The position numbers were made by a program, and so were the translations under genes. The notes under the pieces are model-generated. The model worked only from the letters and a program-made list of their open reading frames with translations. It searched no databases and had not been told where the DNA came from. This document shows positions 7,082 to 12,023 of a stretch of 12,023 nucleotides of DNA, one piece after another. This DNA is from Campylobacteraceae bacterium (GTDB taxonomy: Bacteria; Campylobacterota; Campylobacteria; Campylobacterales; Campylobacteraceae): positions 1-12,023 of the forward strand of contig JAISNG010000085.1 in the NCBI GenBank assembly GCA_031276365.1, read 5' to 3'. Within the stretch, counting starts at the first letter, position 1, and each line of letters starts with the position of its first letter.

Positions 7082-7759
7082 TTAAACAGTCTTTAAATCA
7101 AATTTTATAGTCGTTGGAACAGTGCTGTTGTCTATAACTTGATTGCTTTCGTCATATTTTGATACAAGACAGGCAACATCTATTTTGTATAGTATGCTTA
7201 AATGATATAATGTTAAGCTCGCCAATGTCTGTCCTGATGTAACCTCCACTAAAATATCGTCATTTTCTGCGGAATCGTTCTTTAACTCATCTAAAATATC
7301 GTCAAAGGAAGATATTATATTTTTTGGTTCTTGTATAGATTTTACTTTTAGATATTTTGCTTGCGAATATAATGATTTATCATTTTTAATCTCTTTTTTT
7401 ACCTCATTGACTTTATCATTTGAAAAATTATCATGTATAAAATATATCTTTTGTAAATTCGGATAATATTTTTTGATAGAGTTTAATAAACTCATATTTG
7501 AGGGTATTATAGAAATAAGATATTTTTTATTTGTATCAACAGGCGAGGGTTTGAAAGTCAAATTTCTAGATTTATAATTAAAAAATAGATATACGCCAAA
7601 AGCCGCAGCTAAAAGTATCAAACCAATCCATTGCCTGTTTTCACCTGCTATCAAATCAGCCGTCATCCCCAGCCCCATAAGTGCAGAGAAAACTGCAAGC
7701 ACTGCAATAATTGGCGCTTTTTCTGGAAGACCAAATGCCGATAATAATTTAATTTTCAT
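7082..7759 (-). CDS. Membrane-anchored CARF effector (Cam1-like)
   Basis: This 225-residue protein has two hydrophobic segments at about 16-38 and 44-61, joined by a short AGENRQ turn, and then a soluble domain from about 78 to the end. That domain looks like a CARF Rossmann fold: KKYLISIIPSNMS opens strand 1, KIYFIHDN is a second strand and DDILVEVTSGQTLASLTLYH (168-187) carries the ligand-loop motif. Positive residues at the N-terminus and after helix 2 place the CARF domain in the cytoplasm. Membrane CARF proteins such as Cam1 bind cyclic tetra-adenylate and depolarise the membrane; the described Cam1, from another Campylobacterota member, has as I recall a single N-terminal helix, so this may be a variant. 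The ATG overlaps the csx1-B stop as ATGA and csx20 follows after two bases. CARF assignment is fairly secure; pore function is inferred. Confidence 0.75.
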   Translation of the reverse strand: MKIKLLSAFGLPEKAPIIAVLAVFSALMGLGMTADLIAGENRQWIGLILLAAAFGVYLFFNYKSRNLTFKPSPVDTNKKYLISIIPSNMSLLNSIKKYYPNLQKIYFIHDNFSNDKVNEVKKEIKNDKSLYSQAKYLKVKSIQEPKNIISSFDDILDELKNDSAENDDILVEVTSGQTLASLTLYHLSILYKIDVACLVSKYDESNQVIDNSTVPTTIKFDLKTV

Positions 7760-8991
7760 CTATTTTTCACTTTTAAAATATTGGCATCTATGCAAAATTT
7801 TTTATAATCTTCCGCTAATAAAATAAATATATTTTTCGCATCTGTTACACTTTCTTCATGATTTCCATGTGATAGATTATTTTTCAAGTCTTTTGCTTCT
7901 TTAATAAAATTTTTAAAGTCTTGTATGTTTGTATATTTGAACAAATTATTGATTTCTTTTTGTGCAGCTTCTCTTATTTTTATTATTTCTAACTTGCTGT
8001 TTTTAGCTATTTTTATTTTTTTTGTTATGATAATATCGCGAGATACTTTAGCTTGTTCATAATGATTTTTATGGATTTCTATATACTCTTTTATTGCGAT
8101 AGCGGCTTCTTTTAAACTTTCCATACAATAACACCCAATTGCCTCAAATAGCAAAGTTATCGCGTTTAATAGATATCCTCTTTTGCCTAATAATTTTGAA
8201 AATTCGTAAAGTTTCCTTGAGTTTTCTTGATACTTACCTATTGCTTGCAACTCTTCTATATGTTCTCTAACTTTTGTCAAACTATGCGAAAACGCCGATA
8301 TTTTCTCATTGCATTTAATTGAATCAATATTATCTATAGTTATTTTGAGTTTTTCAAAAATATCTTTTATCGAGTTTGACAAAATATCATCCGATAAATT
8401 GCTAAGGCTATCGCTTAAAGCTTGAAACGTCGGGTCAGTAAAAGTAATTTTGGAAATCGTATAGTTATCCGCAAATGAAGCGAGCATATATGACATGTTG
8501 GCTAACTCCAAGTATTCTTTAAGGTCAATTATTTCATATTCTTTTCGCTGCGTTATCTCTTTGGCATATAAAATATGTTCTATATTTGATGAATTTATAT
8601 TGTGTGCTATTAACGAAATGGTCGCCAAAATAGGAATGTGTCTAAAACCGTGCGACAAATCAATAATATATTCGTCGTCTTCCGCGATCACTTTGTTGAT
8701 CAAAGATAATATGCCATAATAATCCGTCTCGTTTTTAATAAAATATTTTTCATTAAAAATAAAAGAATAATCTTTACCAAACTCATCTTTTAGCACCTTT
8801 ATTTGGGCATCTTTTGCTTGATTGGTAAAAATTGGAATTATTTCGCAATCATTGCTAAAATTATCTATTAATAGTGGAAGTATATTTTTATAATCGTGTT
8901 TTTTTAATTTAAAGTTCTTACTAAGTTGTTTGTCAAATTTATAATGTGCTTTTTGACCTCCCAACATACCAACAATTGTAACTATCTCCAT
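7756..8991 (-). CDS. csx1: CARF-HEPN ribonuclease, Csx1/Csx2 (TM1812) type, copy B
   Basis: This 411-residue protein is a CARF-HEPN effector of the type III Csx1/Csx2 group. The N-terminal CARF domain (about 1-165) begins MEIVTIVGMLGG and carries the family motif DLSHGFRHIPIL at 111-122, part of the cyclic oligoadenylate pocket. A helical linker leads to a C-terminal HEPN domain (about 260-400). The HEPN catalytic motif is normally Arg-x4-6-His; here it reads LKNNLSHG with Lys370 and His375, so Lys replaces the usual Arg. The protein may therefore be weakly active, inactive or regulatory. AAGGAAAG (8996-9003) is a good ribosome binding site four bases before the ATG. It lies after a csx20-like remnant and overlaps the membrane CARF gene by four bases. 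The gene is more AT-rich than the cmr genes upstream, suggesting separate acquisition. Confidence 0.85.
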   Translation of the reverse strand: MEIVTIVGMLGGQKAHYKFDKQLSKNFKLKKHDYKNILPLLIDNFSNDCEIIPIFTNQAKDAQIKVLKDEFGKDYSFIFNEKYFIKNETDYYGILSLINKVIAEDDEYIIDLSHGFRHIPILATISLIAHNINSSNIEHILYAKEITQRKEYEIIDLKEYLELANMSYMLASFADNYTISKITFTDPTFQALSDSLSNLSDDILSNSIKDIFEKLKITIDNIDSIKCNEKISAFSHSLTKVREHIEELQAIGKYQENSRKLYEFSKLLGKRGYLLNAITLLFEAIGCYCMESLKEAAIAIKEYIEIHKNHYEQAKVSRDIIITKKIKIAKNSKLEIIKIREAAQKEINNLFKYTNIQDFKNFIKEAKDLKNNLSHGNHEESVTDAKNIFILLAEDYKKFCIDANILKVKNR

Positions 8992-9014
8992 GATACTTTC
9001 CTTATTTAACTATC

Positions 9015-9139
9015 TCAATGGACTATGCCAAACAATATTTTATCGCCTAAGCTTATAATCTTCTCAACTTTTCAAACTTCTTTTTCCTTGCCTTGCTCTC
9101 CAGCAAATCGTAGTTCAATATCATAAAAAGTATCTTCAT
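9015..9139 (-). pseudogene. Frameshifted, truncated csx20-like remnant
   Basis: An ATG at 9139 overlaps the csx1-A stop as ATGA and opens a 28-residue frame, MKILFMILNYDLLESKARKK..., ending at a TAA (9053-9055). Its first 14 residues match the intact Csx20 start (MKKLFTLINHDLLE) at nine positions. After a shift of frame near 9071 the sequence continues as KVEKIISLGDKILFGIVH to a TGA at 9015-9017, which lines up with Csx20 residues 25-42, KVDEIVDLSDKIWANIDP, including DKI. So the relic covers about the first third of a Csx20-like gene in two frames, and the rest is deleted before csx1-B. The 28-residue peptide could still be made, but a function is doubtful. The match was made by eye. Confidence 0.65.
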
Positions 9140-10404
9140 TTGTTTGATTTATCCGCTTCGTAAAAAAGCGGCTGATAATATTCAATAAATACTTTTAGCC
9201 TGTCAATATCTTGATTTACTTTATCTTTTCTATCGTTAAGCTGATGCGCTATGCTGTTCCTTATGTTTGTGATGCTGTCCAAATTCGGGCTTTTTGTATT
9301 TCTTTTTTCCAAAAAATACTCGTCGTATGGATAATCAATATGCTTTATTTTCACAGTTCCCCTTAGCTCTTTATCTTCACAATTTTTATCTGGAAATTTT
9401 AGTTCGCAAAATTTCGTAATGATAGCCTCATGTAAGGCGAGATAGCTTAGCGCGTATTGGTGGTTTTCATAAAACCATTTTGCTATTTCAAATTGAAATA
9501 ATGAAAGTTTATCTACGTTCAATCTGTCCACCAATTTAATCAAATCTTCGTGCAAAAAAGATAGCAACGGAAGTTTTGTGTTTTTAATTCGCTCAATTTT
9601 GTTTTTTGCGCTTTTGAAAAATTGCCACAACGACCCTAGATTTGCCAACTGTATGTTGCTGTTTATTTGCCTGAAAACCTTTTTAACTTCATCTTCTACT
9701 TTATTGGCGCTCATAACGTCAATTAAGGCATCCGCATCCAAGCGTTTCTTAAACGCACTTATAGCGTTTGCCCACTCTATAAGGTCAAAAAACTCTCTAA
9801 AGTTAATTACTTCTGATATGGGCGAAGATAACATTCCATAATAGATTGCAGGAACTTTGAAACTATTATTTGTGTATATCAACAAAAACTGTACAAGCAG
9901 TATATTCAATATTGGTATATACCTGAAGCCGTGAGTAATATCCAGATAAATCTCATCGTTTTCGTCAATAAATTCTTTAATTTGAAGCAACGCCATAAAG
10001 TTTTTTTGTAGTTCCTCGTGGTCTTTTTTGGAATATTCCAAGAGAAAACATTTTGAGCCGTTGCTTTGTAATTTGTTATCAATTATCTGTTCAATAGTAA
10101 ATAACATTTCATCGCGTACGCCTGCTTCCGACTTTCTTTGCTCTAGCAGTTTTTCATATGCGCCTATGCTTGCTTCGTCGTCAAGGCTCATATAATGATA
10201 ATAAATGTAATCCCATATTGATTTGCATGTGCCGATGAAAAATACTTTATCAAATTTATGATGATCTATCAATGCGTCGGCAACTAAGACTCTGTTTTCA
10301 TACAGATGGTTGTCTATTTGATAGTTTGTTTTTTTGTATTCGCCGCTACTATCTTTGAAGTTATCTCCTGTTCCAATAGTAGTTATTAAAATTTTCGCCA
10401 CCAC
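9136..10404 (-). CDS. csx1: CARF-HEPN ribonuclease, Csx1/Csx2 (TM1812) type, copy A
   Basis: This 422-residue protein is a second CARF-HEPN effector. The CARF domain (about 1-205) starts with the family opening KILITTIGTG and contains DITHGFRYIPIL at 155-166, which contributes to cyclic oligoadenylate binding. The C-terminal HEPN domain (about 300-415) has an intact Arg-x4-His motif, NIRNSIAHQ with Arg382 and His387, so it should be an active RNase when the ligand binds. Start: GTG at 10404, or the adjacent GTG at 10401, behind AAAGGA; the exact codon is uncertain by one residue. It begins 25 bases after cmr6 and ends in an ATGA overlap with the csx20-like remnant. It differs greatly from copy B outside the motifs, so the two are old paralogues or separate acquisitions. 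Confidence 0.9.
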   Translation of the reverse strand: MVAKILITTIGTGDNFKDSSGEYKKTNYQIDNHLYENRVLVADALIDHHKFDKVFFIGTCKSIWDYIYYHYMSLDDEASIGAYEKLLEQRKSEAGVRDEMLFTIEQIIDNKLQSNGSKCFLLEYSKKDHEELQKNFMALLQIKEFIDENDEIYLDITHGFRYIPILNILLVQFLLIYTNNSFKVPAIYYGMLSSPISEVINFREFFDLIEWANAISAFKKRLDADALIDVMSANKVEDEVKKVFRQINSNIQLANLGSLWQFFKSAKNKIERIKNTKLPLLSFLHEDLIKLVDRLNVDKLSLFQFEIAKWFYENHQYALSYLALHEAIITKFCELKFPDKNCEDKELRGTVKIKHIDYPYDEYFLEKRNTKSPNLDSITNIRNSIAHQLNDRKDKVNQDIDRLKVFIEYYQPLFYEADKSNK

Positions 10405-10429
10405 AATTCCTTTGGCTTTTATTGATTAA

Positions 10430-11515
10430 CTATTGTTTAATTTCAAATCGTCCGTAACCAATAGCGGTTTTTCCGCCAAAACCTATAACCTTAAAGGCTT
10501 TATCAAATGCGGATTCGATCGCTTTTTTGTCGCTTTCGTTAAAATTGCTGGCAGCAAAAGGCAAAAAGAAAGCGCGAAAAGCAAATTCCGCGCCTTTTTC
10601 TACGCTAATAAACTTAATTGGAATGGGATTATCGGTTTCTGTGGGCAACTTTCTTTCTTTATTATAATACTTGCCATAATGCGGATTCATAATATCCAAT
10701 TTAATTTTAGGCGCTTTTAATGGATACGCGTCCAAAATAACAAGCTGACCACGCTTACTATTGTGCGTGTCGGTAGAGCCAAAATATTTTTCTAAATTTT
10801 TATCTTTTATATTGCCGTCTTTATCAACAAGCGTAGGATCTTCTTCGGCAAGTTTCAAAGCATAAGCTAAACGCAAAACGCCCTTGATTGAACTTGCGGG
10901 CAAAAACGGGCAACCTGTGTTGCGATCTAAGATCATTCCCGTTTCGTTTGGATGCCCCGCGCCAAGTCCTGAGATAAACGGCGAAATTAGTTTGGCTTTG
11001 ATCTCAATCGGCAGTGCGCCAAAACTATTTACAGCTTCGCTCTGCCGTTTATGGATCGCCACTAATTCCGCATCTGCTTGTTTAATTTGAGAATTAGCCT
11101 TTTTATATAGCTTGTCTATCGCTTCGGTAGGTTTCTTTATATCCTCGCTATTTACTACGCTCCACTGCATTAAGCGTACAAACGATAGCGAAAAATTAGC
11201 GGATTCCTTTTCTAAATGATTGACGGTTTTATTCGGCAATGGGATAAAACCGCGACTATTCTCTCGATCTCCTCCGCCTCCGTATTTATTACCGCCATGC
11301 GAATCGCCTCCGCCGCCACGCTGAGCGCCATTTCGATCGCCGCCTCCGCCCTTTTGTTTGTCGTGATTGTAGCTTTTGTATCCGCCGCATTTTTCATTAA
11401 AGGATTGCTTGTCGCGATCGCTTCGTGGCTGGTTATTAGCCTTGGAATCGCGCCAATCTTCAAAACCCTGTTTGTTGTCTGACGGTCGATCTACGCGTTT
11501 TTTAATTACCAACAT
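10430..11515 (-). CDS. cmr6: Type III-B CRISPR RAMP protein Cmr6
   Basis: Cmr6 is a RAMP (RRM-fold) subunit at the head end of the type III-B Cmr effector complex, next to the last Cmr4 and Cmr1, and helps hold the crRNA 3' end and target. The ATG at 11515 is chosen because GGGAG lies seven bases upstream (11523-11527); the ATG at 11539 would add eight residues and has a poor site. The 361-residue product carries the family core SGLGAGHPNETG (182-193), GCPFLPASSIKGVLRLAY (201-218) and the C-terminal glycine loop GFGGKTAIGYGRF (345-357). Residues about 1-90 form an odd polar tail ending in three GGGGD blocks (56-90), not a usual Cmr6 feature. It overlaps cmr5 by 14 bases. Confidence 0.93.
   Translation of the reverse strand: MLVIKKRVDRPSDNKQGFEDWRDSKANNQPRSDRDKQSFNEKCGGYKSYNHDKQKGGGGDRNGAQRGGGGDSHGGNKYGGGGDRENSRGFIPLPNKTVNHLEKESANFSLSFVRLMQWSVVNSEDIKKPTEAIDKLYKKANSQIKQADAELVAIHKRQSEAVNSFGALPIEIKAKLISPFISGLGAGHPNETGMILDRNTGCPFLPASSIKGVLRLAYALKLAEEDPTLVDKDGNIKDKNLEKYFGSTDTHNSKRGQLVILDAYPLKAPKIKLDIMNPHYGKYYNKERKLPTETDNPIPIKFISVEKGAEFAFRAFFLPFAASNFNESDKKAIESAFDKAFKVIGFGGKTAIGYGRFEIKQ
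11252..11350 (-). repeat. Degenerate repeats encoding GGGGD blocks in Cmr6
   Basis: Three GGGGD segments recur within about 35 residues of the Cmr6 N-terminal tail, two of them followed by Arg (GGGGDRNG, GGGGDSHGG, GGGGDREN). At DNA level the plus strand shows three related units around GATCTCCTCCGCCTCC, AATCGCCTCCGCCGCC and GATCGCCGCCTCCGCC. The array is in frame and imperfect. Such GC-rich units can expand or shrink by slippage or recombination without breaking the frame. Confidence 0.7.
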
Positions 11516-11900
11516 TGTCTTTCTCCCGCGTCTTTTCATCTTTTACTTCAAACGCTTTTGCGTAGCGCTTAATCCACTCTAAAATACGCAACGCCTCTGT
11601 TTGCGCTTCGGTGTATTTAGCGATTGGTAACTCATTAAACGCTTGTAGAAATTGAGCGTTTTTCTTATCTTTGAGAGGCGCTAATGGATTTTTATTCGCC
11701 GTAAGCCACTCTTTCAAGATATCAAACAGCTTTCTTTCTTTATCTTTTTTCGTGAGCAAAAAAGCCATTGTCTGCCCTAAACCGTTTGTTAGGATCATGG
11801 TAGGCGCGCCGGCATAAAAGTTGGCCGTTTCTTTATCTATTTTGAGCGTGCTGATCTTGTTTAGCGCGAATTCGGCTCGCTGTTGTTGTTTGGTTTGCAT
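11502..11900 (-). CDS. cmr5: Type III-B CRISPR small subunit Cmr5
   Basis: Cmr5 is the all-helical small subunit of the Cmr complex; several copies line the filament beside Cmr4 along the crRNA-target duplex. The 132-residue length is typical. The N-terminal QQQRAEFALNKI and the conserved AGAPTMILTNGLGQTMAFLL (31-50) identify the family. The ATG at 11900 has an AGGAG site directly upstream, partly overlapping the cmr4 stop region, with only nine bases between the genes. Its 3' end overlaps the cmr6 start. The last 25 residues are highly charged, probably disordered. Confidence 0.95.
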   Translation of the reverse strand: MQTKQQQRAEFALNKISTLKIDKETANFYAGAPTMILTNGLGQTMAFLLTKKDKERKLFDILKEWLTANKNPLAPLKDKKNAQFLQAFNELPIAKYTEAQTEALRILEWIKRYAKAFEVKDEKTREKDNVGN

Positions 11901-11909
11901 AGTCGCTCC

Positions 11910-12023
11910 TTATTTCCACGCCAACTCAAATATACCGCGTCCGAGCGTTTCATCGCCGCCGACTTGAATATATTTATCGATCGCTCTTTGGATAAAGCCT
12001 TTAATGGCTTCGGCGCTTTGTTT
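11910..12023 (-). CDS. cmr4: Type III-B CRISPR RAMP protein Cmr4, C-terminal end
   Basis: The last 37 codons of a leftward gene enter from the right edge. The end IQVGGDETLGRGIFELAW is characteristic of the Cmr4 C-terminus, where the glycine-rich loop of the RAMP fold lies. Cmr4 forms the backbone filament of the Cmr complex and cuts target RNA at six-base intervals. The catalytic Asp is in the N-terminal part, outside the window. Position directly before cmr5 supports the call. cmr1, cas10 (cmr2) and cmr3 are expected further right. Confidence 0.9.
   Translation of the reverse strand, partial: KQSAEAIKGFIQRAIDKYIQVGGDETLGRGIFELAWK

Noticed and set aside
11216..11482. Plus-strand 88-residue hydrophobic frame opposite the Cmr6 tail
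   Set aside because: Its hydrophobic Ala/Ser/Ile-rich product is simply the complement of the Gly/Asp-rich Cmr6 codons, and it has no ribosome binding site.
5354..12023. CRISPR array, cas1/cas2 or insertion sequence in the accessory half
   Set aside because: I looked for regularly spaced direct repeats, transposase motifs and inverted ends and saw none. An array may lie beyond the right edge.

Overview
The left half of the window is core chromosome of a Campylobacterota (epsilonproteobacterial) organism. The order aroA-ispH-rpsA-serA, all on the plus strand with a 10-base aroA/ispH overlap, matches the arrangement I know from Campylobacter and its relatives. The free-living style of the proteins suggests a Sulfurimonas/Sulfuricurvum/Sulfurovum-type host, but genus cannot be fixed from this window. 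An efp gene follows serA at short spacing. Hairpin terminators close rpsA (3133-3162) and efp (5358-5383).

From about 5385 to 6700 lies a gene graveyard. It holds an immunity-protein-like gene broken by an in-frame stop and an apparent one-base loss (5772-6196, minus), the tail of a gene just upstream of it (6208-6432, minus), an internal piece of a radical SAM gene (about 6395-6690, plus), and shorter coding-like scraps (5443-5595 and 5672-5740). Nothing in this stretch looks like an intact gene.

From 6702 to the right edge everything reads leftward and forms the 3' part of a type III-B (Cmr) CRISPR-Cas operon: end of cmr4, cmr5, cmr6, a CARF-HEPN protein (csx1-A), a frameshifted remnant of a csx20-like gene, a second CARF-HEPN protein (csx1-B), a CARF protein with two N-terminal membrane helices (Cam1-like), and an intact Csx20-like protein (putative ring nuclease). 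Genes overlap by ATGA or are separated by at most a few tens of bases, so translation is probably coupled.

From family knowledge, the Cmr complex recognises foreign RNA and Cas10 (Cmr2, beyond the right edge) makes cyclic oligoadenylate. CARF domains read that signal: the HEPN proteins would then cut RNA and the membrane CARF protein would disturb the membrane, while Csx20 would destroy the signal and reset the system. The points most worth a second look are the two-helix membrane CARF protein, the Arg-to-Lys change in the HEPN motif of csx1-B, the decayed second csx20, and the glycine-rich N-terminal tail of Cmr6. No CRISPR array, cas1/cas2, tRNA, rRNA or intact insertion sequence is visible here.
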